64,000 bases of DNA. It comes from Spirodela intermedia (lineage: Eukaryota > Streptophyta > Magnoliopsida > Alismatales > Araceae). Below the pieces are notes generated by a model, which ran no database searches, was not told the origin of the DNA, and saw only the letters and a list, made by a program, of their open reading frames with translations. Shown here in pieces: positions 1 through 9,896 of this stretch (positions are counted from its first letter, which is position 1; each line of letters opens with the position of its first letter). Made by a program: the position numbers and the translations under genes. The stretch lies in contig LR746278.1 in assembly GCA_902729315.2 (NCBI GenBank), forward strand, positions 64,501 through 128,500, read 5' to 3'.

Positions 1-114
1 CCAAACAACTAGGGTTCCGGTGGAGCCCTGTTTGTCATTCACTATCAATTTTTTATTTCTGTGCTTCTGTTCAGTAGATTGCTATTTGATTTATTGTTGG
101 AAATCCGGAGTCGT
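1..114 (+). repeat. 3' part of 5' LTR
   Basis: This matches 4091-4204 with few substitutions, including the shared blocks AGGGTTCC, TGGAGCCCTGTTT and GGAAATCCGGAG. The final ATCA of the other LTR copy and a recognisable tRNA primer-binding site are missing after position 114, so the LTR/internal junction has been altered or lost. Confidence 0.8.
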
Positions 115-121
115 GGACGCC

Positions 122-301
122 ATGGCACCCAGACATGTCAACACCTGTCTGGACCACTTGGAGTGGGTGATCAAGGTGGTCAAGGACGATATGAAGAAGT
201 TAAGGGAGTACATGGCCAGTATGCTGGACATGGTCTTTCAACGCCTTGACAGAATGGAGGACCGTCTGACAGCAGTCAAGCAAGGAGGCTCTACCGCATA
301 A
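122..301 (+). pseudogene. gag-like N-terminal ORF of the LTR element
   Basis: An ATG at 122 opens 59 codons of a charged, helical sequence (MAPRHVNTCLDHLEWVIKVV onward), with a KKLREYMASMLDM and a RLDRMEDRLTA segment that resembles the coiled start of plant gypsy gag proteins. The frame stops at 299-301. Downstream sequence to about 590 has similar polar character (RNHLESSTRVEP and so on) but is broken. It is likely a truncated gag; no zinc knuckle is visible. The assignment rests on position behind the LTR and composition. Confidence 0.45.
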
Positions 302-559
302 CATCCAGAAGGACAACCGGACCTATAGGGAAGAAAACCATAGAAAATCATGTCTCAAGTGCAAGAAAGCAAGGAAAGTGCGAGAACCTTACCAAACACA
401 AGAAAGAATGGTGCGACCACAGAGGAACCACCTTGAATCCTCAACAAGGGTGGAACCAACCGGCTACTCTGATTTAGGCAAGAGTGGACGAAGATGGAAA
501 ATGCTAAGTTCTGAAATGGTAGGACTATCGAAGGAGGAACTTCCTCCATTTTCAGTAAA

Positions 560-850
560 TGAACTGAATACCACTATAGTGCATTTGGCCTAAAATTGAA
601 GGCAATTTCAAGGGCCACATTTCAAAATGACTTTGGGAAGTTTTCAGGTAAATGTGGACTTAGTTATGGTGATCTGTATGGTCGTCCTTCGACCCTTTAT
701 GAAGCATTTAACATTATGAATGAAATTACAGAAGAAGATGCCATAACATGGTGTGCTAATAGGAGAATATTTCCACAGCAAGTGTTTATGATGTGGAAAA
801 GAACTCGTTACAAAATTGAATTTATCAAAAGACAGCTTGGAAAAGATTAA
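560..850 (+). pseudogene. Unidentified protein-coding fragment inside the LTR element
   Basis: An open stretch ending at the stop at 848-850 encodes a complex, non-repetitive sequence (GLSYGDLYGRPSTLYEAFNI, then EEDAITWCANRRIFPQQVF). It has the look of a genuine protein fragment rather than chance translation. I do not recognise the family. It lies between the gag-like part and the PHD-finger fragment, so it is either part of gag/pol decay or a further captured host piece. No ATG in good context precedes it. Confidence 0.35.
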
Positions 851-879
851 GCTTAAGATGGAACTTCAAGGAGCTGAAT

Positions 880-1649
880 CTAAAATGTTACATTGTAAAT
901 TGGAAATTCGTAATCTATTTCAGCCACCAGAGTTTATTCGATTCAGAAGGGAAAATCTGCAGTGAAAATATTTTTTGTGCCAAGTGCAAATTATGCTGTT
1001 TGATGGCATTCGTGATCAAGGTTTTCACCAGACGTGTTTGAATCCTCATATTGATAACACTCCCCCGGATGAGGAAAGTGGATTCTGCCCTGGCTGTGCT
1101 TGTAAAGTAGCTGGTATTGACTTGATTAACGAGAACCATGGAGCATACCTTTCAATCAAAGAAGAGTGAGAGAAAGTATTCCTTGGTTTTTGAGTCTAAA
1201 GATGGTCAACATGTTAATCTCAGGTTGCCATCAGATGATCTGAAAATCATGATTATTCTCCTAATGACCTCGGAGTTGAAAACTTTGAAGCTGATGAAGA
1301 GGTGAGGGAAGGATCAAGTTCTGATGATCTGATGAATCAGATTTCACATCGGATATGGATGATTTGAATGTTTAGAGTAATGAGGTCTATATTGCTAATG
1401 AAGCATCAGCATCCCCAATATCTCTGTAACTAGTGCTTGGTGGATGAAGTGTCACATGTCCCTTGTTTGCTAATTCTGCACCTTACTCCTTCAAGTAAAA
1501 ACTGGGCCAAGAAAATGCTATCCCATTGCCAAGTAAAAGCCAATGGAAACATCTGGAATACAAGAAGTTATACAATGAAGCATATGAGAACAATTTGCCA
1601 GATTCTAGTGATGATAAAGAATGGGCTGATGTGAGTATACCAGCGAAAT
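880..1649 (+). pseudogene. HAT3.1/PRHA-like PHD-homeodomain gene fragment
   Basis: Frame-broken pieces read as a plant PHD-finger homeodomain protein of the HAT3.1/PRHA family. Around 935-1140 there is FDSEGKICSE-like sequence, then GFHQTCLNP, NTPPDEESGFCPGCACKV and DLINENHGA, which are the second half of the PHD finger with its Cys/His ligands. Around 1240-1370 come the acidic segments NDLGVENFEADEEVREGSSS and DFTSDMDDL. From 1526 the frame gives LEYKKLYNEAYENN and DSSDDKEWAD. The homeodomain itself is absent. Order and spacing match a spliced transcript, since no intron interrupts these blocks. Several frameshifts and stops make it non-functional. Family assignment is by motif recall. Confidence 0.7.
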
Positions 1650-3172
1650 TGATTTATGACGAAAGTACTGGAACAGAAAAGCAATATGTAGCTAATGATT
1701 ATGCTAAGCGATTATCTATCGGTTATGTGGAGACTGAGGAGCTTGTGGCATCTTCATTTGCTTGCTTGACAAAGTCAACATCAAATTCTAAATGCTATAA
1801 TCCTTCAGCGAAATTTGAGCAGTGCCTTCTTTTGAACATTTGTTACTACCAACTGTCAGAAGCAGAGTTATCCCAAGGAAAGGACTTGGTTATTCTTGTC
1901 TACAATTCACTTGGTTGGAATAGAGAGGATATAATTAGAGCATCGGTCTTTAGTGCATCTGTGATTGTCAAGGATTGTAAGGGAAAGATTGTTGACTCAC
2001 AGCTTCTGCCAATATCGAACATCTCATTAGAGATCCGAAAAGTACACGCTAAGGCATACTAGGGCATTTCTCCTGGGGTCAACCCAAGGTTTTGGCTCAT
2101 CTTCCCAGTATGTGCCACCTCTAGACCTTAGTACATATTTTATTTCAAGGGTAGAAAAATCTGTTTCAGGGCATCCGGTCATCTCTATAACTTATGAAAC
2201 ACATGAAAGTGCAAGTGTAATAGAAGTTGGGCAAGGGAGTTTGAAGCTCATTTTCGATGAGGTAAAAATGAGCCATTACTTGAACAGTAGAAACATGGTT
2301 AATACGACTATCTCTCAATCCTGCATATATTATTCTGGAGATGATGGTAGTGGTGCTGATTAGCAGGCCTCATGAGCATGTCTTTCACCCAAGTGGTAAA
2401 TTTCCAATACGCCATTTGGGACAGACACCTTTGACTGTAATATGGGGGCAAACTTTAGAGGAAGCGCATCAATAGATAAATCCGTGGATATATCAGATCA
2501 CCAGATTATATAGGGGAAGGGAGCATGCAGAAATTGAACTCATTGTTGGCCCTATTCCTGTTAATGATGCAGCTGGGAAATAAGTAGTCACTCAAATTAC
2601 CAATAATGTTAGAAGTGACAACATTTTACACTGATCCTAATGGAAGAGATTTCATCGAAAGCATTCGTGATTATGGATAACACCAAGAAATTCTCAGTAT
2701 TGGTGGATCGTTCTATAGGAAGCTCGAGTATTTCAGATGGTCAAATAGAGTTGATGCACCATCAATGATTATTATGTGATGATGGCCGAGGAGTTGCAGA
2801 GGCACAGAACGAAACTATTTATGTTGATGAAGATTACACAGGAATAATAATGTCAAGGAAATTTTATCTCAGGATTGATCCTTTGGGGGATAGCGAGCAC
2901 AGAGTTATGGCGAGTACAAGGGGGTGGCGCCAAATGGTGTAGGTCGTCGGGACGGGAGGTGTACACTACTCTTCTTATAGCATTCTCAGAGCAGAATGGA
3001 GCTGATTGGATAAAATCCCATGTACCCACCTTCACAGCAATAGACACGTCCTGCAGCTTACCTGATAATGTGACATTGATTACCCTCCAGGCTTTTGAAG
3101 ACGGGTGTTCTCCTTCACCTGGCCCATCTTTGTGAGAGCGGAGAGGATAAGGATCTTTTGAGGATGGTGAAT
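1650..3172 (+). pseudogene. GH38 alpha-mannosidase gene fragment
   Basis: Broken frames match the middle to C-terminal part of plant lysosomal-type (class II, GH38) alpha-mannosidase: GTEKQYVANDYAKRLSIGY and DLVILVYNSLGWNREDIIR in 1656-1950, SLEIRKVHAKAY then GISPGVNPR at 2020-2090, STYFISRVEKSV at 2130, LKLIFDEVKMSH at 2240, FYLRIDPLGD near 2865 and AKWCRSSGREVYTTLLIAFS, VPTFTAIDTSCSLPDNVTLI at 2925-3085. Catalytic N-terminal sequence is absent. Multiple stops and frameshifts are present. No introns separate pieces that span several exons in plant mannosidase genes, which points to a cDNA-like origin. It is joined in frame to the preceding HAT3.1-like piece. Confidence 0.75.
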
Positions 3173-3735
3173 GTGGATCCGGCTCAGGCACAGTTTTTAG
3201 CACAAAATCTGGCGCATCGGAAATCATTGGAGCAGCAACTGGTAGGTTTGTTCTCGCATTGATAGTGATCATTTTGGCTATTTATGTGATGAGGCAGAGG
3301 AATAAAAGTGGAAGTGCACTCCATACAAAAAAACTCAGGCCATTCACCTTCGATGATAGAAGGTAGTGCGCGAATGATGTCTCAAATGCAAACATTGGAC
3401 TCGGAGGGTATGGAAAGGCTGACCACGGAATTCTACTGACGGAATAGCTTGTTGCTATCAAGAGAGCTCAGCTTGGGTCAAAGCTAGGTGGGCTTGTGTT
3501 CAAAATTAAGGTGGAAATATTGTTAATGGTTCATTATAAGAATCTGGTTAAGATGGTTGGTTTCTGCATCAACTGAGATACACAATGTATGTTGGGCTAC
3601 AAAAGTATTCTTAATGAATCCTTGAAAAGAAGCTTTTCAAGAAGGTCGTCGTGTGTAATGCTAGATCGGTGGAGGAGCCTTCGAAGTGGTGCTGGAGCAG
3701 CCAGAGGACTCATCTTTATCACAGCTTATTGGGTC
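3173..3735 (+). pseudogene. LRR receptor-like kinase fragment (TM plus N-lobe)
   Basis: After the mannosidase part the frame shows a juxtamembrane and transmembrane segment (SGASEIIGAATGRFVLALIV, then IILAIYVMRQRNK at about 3205-3305), followed by the start of a kinase domain: PFTFDDRR, GLGGYGK (glycine loop), LVAIKRAQLGSKLGG (VAIK lysine) and the NLVKMVGFC region, then SGAGAARGL near 3690. This pattern belongs to the plant LRR-VIII type receptor kinases. The kinase core beyond the start of the catalytic loop is missing and stops interrupt the frame. Intron positions usual in such genes are absent here. Confidence 0.7.
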
Positions 3736-3905
3736 AGTCCAGCCACACTATATTTTTGGACATTTGACCACTCGGCTCAAAAACAGGATGCTCGGATACA
3801 ATAGGAAGATTTTCCACATTTGAAGCCACTTGGGAGTTGACGAGGCATATCAACGCCATTATCCTGACTTCCACCTTGAGGACTAGGTGGATCTTCTAGG
3901 CGAGA
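3736..3905 (+). pseudogene. Gypsy integrase C-terminal remnant
   Basis: Between the kinase fragment and the 3' LTR two frames carry FEATWELTRH and YPDFHLED followed by a stop and VDLLGESVDTT. EATWE and YPDFxLEDK are hallmark strings of the chromodomain-like C-terminus of plant Ty3/gypsy integrases. This is the only pol-like sequence seen in the element and supports its assignment to gypsy. Confidence 0.6.
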
Positions 3906-3909
3906 GTGT

Positions 3910-4208
3910 TGATACGACCCCACCACAATATATTTAGGGTAGGACGGGAAAGAGTCAAAGTCATGGGTTTAAGGGGGTTTTTACCAAATGTCCAGGGGGA
4001 TTGGTGAGACAAATAGGGTTTTCGACAGAAGGAAGGGGGATTCCAGTTTTTTGAGGTTGAGGGGAGAGCAGCAGCCCTCTCGAACGGTCGCCAAACCATT
4101 AGGGTTCCGATGGAGCCCTGTTTATCATTCTCTATCAACTTTTTATTTCTGCGTTTCTGTTCAGTAGATTTCTATTTGGTTTCTTGCTGGAAATCCGGAG
4201 CCGTATCA
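3910..4208 (+). repeat. 3' LTR with TGATACG/CGTATCA ends
   Basis: The 299-bp segment begins TGATACG and ends CGTATCA, a perfect 7-bp inverted terminus with the canonical TG..CA boundary. Its 3' 114 bases repeat at 1-114. Confidence 0.75.
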
Positions 4209-6089
4209 GATTCCATGTCAGATGTGTATCTAATGATGATCCAGATTATGTTCGTGCATTGATCATACATGCGGAACGTTTTTCTTCCTAATGGCGGTCT
4301 CATTCTGCTTTCCACAATTTAATGGTAGTAATTAGCTTAACTTTTTCCTTGCTGCTGGTTATAACATTAATTGATCTTCTTCTAAACGTCATATTCGACG
4401 TTTTGAAGGGAATACCGAGCAAGGCTAGATAAGGATTAGGTGGTATCATATTGCTCTGCTCCCTGAAAGACCAAATTTGAAATATTGGAAGATTTTTTTA
4501 TTCCTTTCGCTTTTGTATTTCGATGTCATCGTTCTCTATGATGTTCTCCCATGGTGGCCGGCATTCAGCGTTGGATGATTCAACATGAAACATCAATCTC
4601 CATTGTACGCTGGAGGGCTTTAAAATTCTGTCACAGCGTACTTTCTTAGATGACAACGTGCTATTGTGTTGAATATTTAATACTGAATTTCATAATTGTT
4701 GTCTTTGCCAAGGCCCTTTGGATTCAACATATAATAACATCCATAGTAGAAAGCCCCCTCGGGGCTAGAGTTATTAGAACTCTGAGTTGTGCTTCTGGAC
4801 TGGCCCATACGGTTCTGCAGTTTTCTGTTTTTTTTTTTTTCTTTTGCTTGCTTTATGTGATAGCGGACAGCAGTCCTGATGGCCTCAGAGGAGTTGCTCC
4901 TTGCACCGTCTAACAGCAGCAGCAAGGAAATTGTAAAACTTTGGGAAGGAAATGAATATGTTGTAGTCGACCATGTTATTCGCTTTGAGGAATGAGAAAA
5001 ACGAGAGCCTCATCATGCTGATTCTGGTATACCCAGCGGACATTAATCAGCCATGAGTGATGGAAAAACGTGGAATCGTGATGGATGCATCTTCCCTGTC
5101 TAGTCTCTCATTATTTTTGCTTTAGAAGTTAATGAGTGGAAGTAAAAGTGCATATATAATCAAGATGAGGTTGCTGGAATGCCGTAATCATTTATTCACT
5201 CGTCAGATGAGCCAATGAGTCCGGAGAGTCTTTGACACATTCTGAGGTGTGGAAGCTGTAGGCCCCAATAAACAAGACGCATTAGACTTGGCTAAATGGA
5301 GTTAGCTAGGGTGTGCTGAGGGTGATGGCATCGAACTTCGCTCATTGCGAGCGCTGCATACCCGATTCCAAATGTTTGGCCAACGTGAGTGTGGAACACT
5401 GCAAGGGAGGCCATGTATAACCTACATTGAAACATGATCTGATGTTTTGATGTGCACCTGCATCTGTTTGTCTTGGGTAGGCAGAATATGATGCGTATAC
5501 ACCAAGTATTACCGACAGGTAATAGCAATGGGCAGTTCCCTTTTTTATCGCAAACCTACTTTCTTTTTTAATTTATGTAGTTGTATCTTGCACATTTTAG
5601 ATCCCTGGAGTTTTTCTCAGCTTATCTTTTGTCGAAATCTGTAGCCTTATCTGGGTGCGAATCCTGAAAGGATCTCAACAGCGTGTGGAAACGTTAATGA
5701 GCATTTTTACTATCGGAGAGGAGATATCCCAGAAAACATGAAAGGGCTTAGTTTTAGATCAGATTGATGTTAAAGGCGGGGTCCTTTTTGGCTGCGCCTC
5801 AGAATTTTCTCTGTCCATGGTGTTCCCTTTGTTGTCCGCTATACCTGTGTTATGTGGAGTCCTTCTCTACGGTCGTTGGAAGGAGGTGATGAAGACCGCT
5901 TTCAGGAGTAATTGATCTCCCCCTTTCAGTAGCACTAAGGTTCTGCGGCATCTTGTTTGGCTTGCAAAAGCGGCTCTATTCGTCGCGCTGCTTTCTGTGT
6001 ATATATAGATCTATATATATATGAATGAATATGCACTGGTTAGTGTTGTCTCACCCTGTTTACCCACCCATCGTCGCGTGGTGTTGCAG
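4209..6089 (+). other. Probable RER1 intron, no recognised exon
   Basis: I searched this stretch for upstream RER1 exons and found none. It holds no convincing coding sequence. It ends in a 3' splice site (GTGTTGCAG, 6081-6089). A short TA-rich run lies at about 6000-6025. Confidence 0.4.
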
Positions 6090-6416
6090 GTACGCTATAA
6101 CCAAGGCCTTTTTGGTGGCCTTCGTGATGACTTTCTTCTCTGTGTTTGACGTGCCCGTGTTCTGGCCCATTCTGCTGTGCTATTGGATAGTCTTGTTTGT
6201 GCTCACGATGAAGCGCCAGATTCTGCACATGATCAAGTACAAGTACCTCCCCTTCGATTTGGGGAAGAAGGTAACTGACTCTTTTCTCCCGCACCGAGTC
6301 AACGCAGCCCTCTTCGTATGTGATCGCTAACTCGCGTCGTCGTCTATCTTGAAATGCGGCAGAGGTACGCCAGGAAGAAACCTTCTTCGAGCCGCGGGAG
6401 CTCAGCCAAGGACTGA
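6090..6416 (+). CDS. RER1: RER1 (ER retention receptor), last two exons
   Basis: RER1 is a four-span Golgi membrane protein that returns escaped ER membrane proteins to the ER in COPI vesicles. Exon 6090-6270 begins one base into a codon, so that with an upstream TG it reads [20 protein letters not shown], then [40 protein letters not shown]. Exon 6363-6416 gives [17 protein letters not shown] and TGA. Splice sites are GTTGCAG|G, AAG|GTAACT and CGGCAG|A. The visible 77 residues cover the last two membrane spans and the cytosolic tail, nearly identical to plant RER1 as I recall it. The N-terminal 110 or so residues are not found in 1-6089; either the upstream exons lie left of the window with the LTR element inside the intron, or the gene has lost them. 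The shortened basic tail is ordinary. Confidence 0.85.
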
Positions 6417-7537
6417 TCTCTGATGGGACTGGATGCAACGTGTGCTCCGCTTCTGCCGACGGGTGGGGGGCCGTCTCTCTGATGTGGAAAACGAATGGCG
6501 CGCTTCCCTCTGTGCATAATGATTCGTTCTTGTGTTTCAGACAGGAAAGGCTTAAAAAGTTTCTATTAAATTTGCTGTGTTTTTGCTTTCAAAAGCTCGC
6601 TCGCATCTTTTTTCTTCTCAGAGGGTTGGGGGGGGGGGGCATGCCCCTCCACCGGCCTCGACTTCCCTGCATATTTGCCGAGAGAGGGAGCCAAACACCA
6701 CCAGAGCGAGGGACGGCGACAAAGCGGGGATGACCGCCTTTTCGAGAAACCGCCCACCGTTCGTGTCCAGGATCCCCTCTTGAGAGGCGCTCGTAAAATA
6801 TGGCGTGGAAACTAGTGGCGAGAATGAGTGCGTATGAACAAAGGCGGTGCACACGGAGGTGTGTCACACGCGTGCGTTCGGAAACATGCGCAGGGGGATA
6901 TGACAAGAAAAGAAAGGAGGCGGCACGTGTGAAGCGTCCAGACTCGTGTATGCGGGCAACACCGCCGACTCAAAGCGGGGCTGTGAACCTCGATGGTGCG
7001 GGGCGCGCGCGCACGGTACAGTTATGCACGACACGGCACCCATGTGCATGGCAAATCTAGACAGGTAGACGACTCTGCCTAGTGCGGCGGACGACAGAAC
7101 ACAAACTTGTGCACACAGCGCATGTGCATAAATATGGGCGGCCAGCTAGACAGTTGCGCCACAGACGCCACATAAGGCGTCCCTCGCTCTAACATATGAC
7201 ACATAAGGTCCGACATGCTGATAAATAGAATGAAGCTAGGGAGCTACCCTCATGGCAGCCCCTTCGTTCGTTCGATTCATTCGTGCTCTCGAGGGGGTTA
7301 AGGAGACACGGTGCCGCCCAGACAGAAGAAATAACTAGCTTCCTCCGTTGGGTCGGCGGAAGAGGATGCCAATCTAAAACAAGTAAATGCGATCCCACTC
7401 TAGAAGATACCAAAGTAAATAAGTAGATAAACAGGCAGAGGAGCTTCCTCCTATTTCCGGATTTGTTCATTTGTTTGATCTGCAGATGAGTCGGTTCTTC
7501 GCCGTGATTTATTGTATTACGAAACCTCGTCGGATGC
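6417..7537. other. Intergenic between convergent RER1 and DFR
   Basis: This holds the 3' sequences of both convergent genes. There is a G-run at about 6629-6639 and GC-rich, CG-containing sequence at 6650-7060. No supported gene was seen. An AATAAA on the minus strand at 7508-7513 is about 25 bases past the DFR stop and may be its polyadenylation signal. Confidence 0.4.
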
Positions 7538-9138
7538 TCAGTTTGACGGCACCATCGCCGGGTCGGCAGCAGCCCCTTTATACGGCGTCCCCATCTCGAG
7601 CTGTGGCTCCGCCGTTCTGGGTTTCAGTAACTTCCTCTCTCTGCAGGACTGGATGGCCCCGTCCAGCATCTCCTCCAAGGTGTACTGGAACTGGAAGCCC
7701 AGTGCCTTCAGCTTTCTGGAAGAGAAATGCACGCGATCGATGCGGCTCTTGTCCTCTCCGACGTCGAACTCTTCAAATCTTCTCAGTGGGAAAAACAAGG
7801 AAGAAGCAGGGCGTTATGAGGGTAAGCTGAGCTGAGACGCGGTCGGTTTCTAGGCTTGGATGTACGTACTCTGTGGGGATATCGTACTCTGGGTATCTTC
7901 CCCTCATAAGCTCCGCGAGCTCAAATATGGTGGTGTCGTGGGAGGAGGAGATGAACCTCCCGCTGGCTTCAGGGTGGTTCAACAGGAAGATGAGGGAGTT
8001 GCAGAGGTCGTCCAGGTGGACGAATTGGATCTGCTTCAGGATGGAGTAGTGCGCCTTGTTTCCTGCTATCCGCAGAGCAGTGTGTCTCTGTATTAGAGAG
8101 AGAGGGAGGGCGTTCACTTGAGAGGAGGAGAGTACCAACCAACCTGTGAGCAGGGCCAGCGCTGTGACCAGACTGGGAGGCATCTCCGAAGAGATAAAAG
8201 GCCCAACCACGAGAGTGGGGATGATGGTGATGAGATCGATTCCCTTCTCCGCCGCAAAATCCCATGCAGCCTTCTCCGCCAGCGCCTTGGACAAGAAGTA
8301 CATCTGCGCCAAGAGAAGAACAACGGCGGTTTGTTTTGAGAGCAGGCGAGACCCCCCCCCGACCCCCCGCCCTCGAGAGGGTAGTACAGGAGGAGAGCGA
8401 GCACAACGAGGAAGCGTACCCAGCCCGTCATCTTGACGCGGCGGATGAAGGCGAAATCGCTCCAGTCGGTCTCTTCGTACTGGGACTTTGGGTGCTCCAC
8501 CACGTTGACGGACCCGGCGGAAGACGTGAACACCACGCGCTTCACCGTCCCGGCCTTGTCGCAGGACCTCAGCACGTTCAGCACTCCGTCGATCGTGGGC
8601 TTGATCACCTCGTTCTGCCCACCACAAACCACGATCTCTCACCAGTCGATCAATCAACGACAGTCGAGGCTTTTTGCGTCCATCTTTATAGGTACTTGTG
8701 CCCTCGTCGTCTCACCTCGGGGTCGTCGGATTCGAAATCCATGGGAGTGGCGGCGTGGAACACCCCGGAGCACCCGGCTATCGCCTCGTCGAAGCTTCCT
8801 TCCTCCGAGAGCTCAGCCCTCCAAAGGGTGAGGCGCTCTTTGGAGTTGGGAAGGTCCAACAGGGGCCTTACCTTCTGCAAGTTGCCTGTGTGTCAAGCAA
8901 GCACAGATCGGCGGTTAGGAAGAAGAAGAAGACGAAGCGCGCTCTCCTCTCCGACAGGTTGAATGTCGAAGGAAACGGGGAATAGACGCAGCGAAAGAGG
9001 AGCGAGACGAGGGACAGAACTGGGATCTCTGACGGTGGCTCGGACGGCGTAGCCCTTCTCGAGAAGTCTCATAACCAGCCAGGATCCGATGAACCCCGCT
9101 GCACCAGTCACGACCACCGGCCCTTTTGTCTCCCCCAT
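7538..9138 (-). CDS. DFR: Dihydroflavonol 4-reductase, six exons, complete
   Basis: DFR reduces dihydroflavonols to leucoanthocyanidins with NADPH on the way to anthocyanins and condensed tannins (cytosol, ER-associated complex). Exons on the minus strand are 9138-9021, 8885-8716, 8614-8420, 8303-8144, 8062-7870 and 7778-7538, giving 358 residues. All introns are GT-AG. The N-terminus [20 protein letters not shown] carries the Rossmann TGxxGxxG motif (residues 11-18) and R37 in ATVRDP for NADP. The catalytic Ser in TSSAG (about 128) and YFLSK (Y163, K167) are intact. The specificity loop has [19 protein letters not shown] with Asn at about 133, the common Asn-type. HPKSQ and the RRVKMTGW block separate it from anthocyanidin reductase. 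The last acceptor is ambiguous by one codon (7778 or 7781). Confidence 0.93.
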
Positions 9139-9212
9139 CTCGTCCCTCTTATCGAATCACCAAGTTGGCCTTCTCTGTACCGATTCAGCTTCTCCGGGAC
9201 GATTGCGTCTGC

Positions 9213-9241
9213 GGCATATATAGTATCATCGGCATATATAG
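9213..9241 (-). promoter_or_regulatory. Duplicated TATA box of DFR
   Basis: The 11-mer CTATATATGCC (minus strand) occurs twice, at 9213-9223 and 9231-9241. The nearer copy lies about 80 bases before the ATG at 9138, a normal distance for a TATA box plus leader. Confidence 0.6.
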
Positions 9242-9254
9242 CAACGTCTGCGGC

Positions 9255-9313
9255 GGTAGGTGCGACGTGCGATCACTCACCGTTCAACGGTAATGGATCA
9301 CTCCCCGTTCAAC
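9255..9313 (-). promoter_or_regulatory. MYB-type element cluster upstream of DFR
   Basis: On the minus strand ACCTACC (9255-9261) is a classical AC element bound by R2R3-MYB factors of phenylpropanoid genes. Next to it ACCGTTCAACGGT (9279-9291) is a 13-base palindrome containing two MYB core CCGTT/AACGG sites. A second direct copy of the GATCACTC-CCGTTCAAC block follows (9271-9288 and 9296-9313). Function is inferred from motif identity and position. Confidence 0.5.
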
Positions 9314-9896
9314 CCCCATCTTATTGGGGGCGTGCTGCGGCAAATCTGGTAAGTAGAAGAACGCTTTCTACCAACCCTCATCCCCGAAGCTGGACGCAAC
9401 TTGAGCTCTCGGAAGAAACTATCTGGTGCCTATAAGGGAGAAACTTGGGAGAGGACTATATTTCATCTATGATGTGGCATAGTCTCCCCTTGTCGTGTTT
9501 GTAAAATTAAGACCCTACAGTCATTTGCGTTGAAGAAGAGAATGGTCGATGGGATGAGACAAGCGCGTGTACTGCTGACGTGCTGGCAAAATCTTAAGTC
9601 ACATTATCATTAAGGCAGAAAAGGATCTTTCACTTGATTGACTTTAAAACATTATGAGTTATTACACTAAGGGTAAGTTGGCTGACAGTCTTTGTGGATC
9701 AGATCAAACTATGTACCCGCCATGGTTAATAAAAACCATCCTTTGGGGGAGCACATCCTGATGATGATGTTAGTTTGATTCTATCTGTCCACCCGGTTCA
9801 CCAATATACTAAAGCGGGTAACAATTGTTCCCTTGCTTCTCGCTAGCTGGCCCGGATCGATGACGCTTCCCGCTGAACTGGATGATGATAGCTCTT
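9314..9896. other. Intergenic, nothing recognised
   Basis: Distal DFR upstream sequence of mixed composition. I see no coding sequence, RNA gene or clear transposon end here. Confidence 0.3.

Larger units (their letters stand above)
1..4208 (+). mobile_element. Chimeric Ty3/gypsy-type LTR element carrying host gene fragments
   Basis: Positions 1-114 align closely with 4091-4204, the 3' part of a 299-bp LTR at 3910-4208, so the window opens inside a 5' LTR. Downstream of it come a short gag-like start (122-301), then a series of stop-riddled fragments of host proteins without introns, then a remnant resembling the C-terminal end of a gypsy integrase (about 3736-3905, including YPDFHLED in frame at 3860-3883), then the 3' LTR. 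No reverse transcriptase, RNase H or integrase core was seen, so the element is non-autonomous. The sequence shows the repeat pair and the fragments; that they were captured through RNA intermediates is inference from the absence of introns. The 5' LTR start and any target-site duplication lie outside the window. Confidence 0.75.

Noticed and set aside
7773-8657. 294-codon minus-strand frame across DFR
   Set aside because: It reads partly through DFR introns; conserved DFR sequence needs splicing, which gives a clean 358-residue protein.
8264-8962. 232-codon plus-strand frame
   Set aside because: Antisense shadow of DFR exons 2-4.
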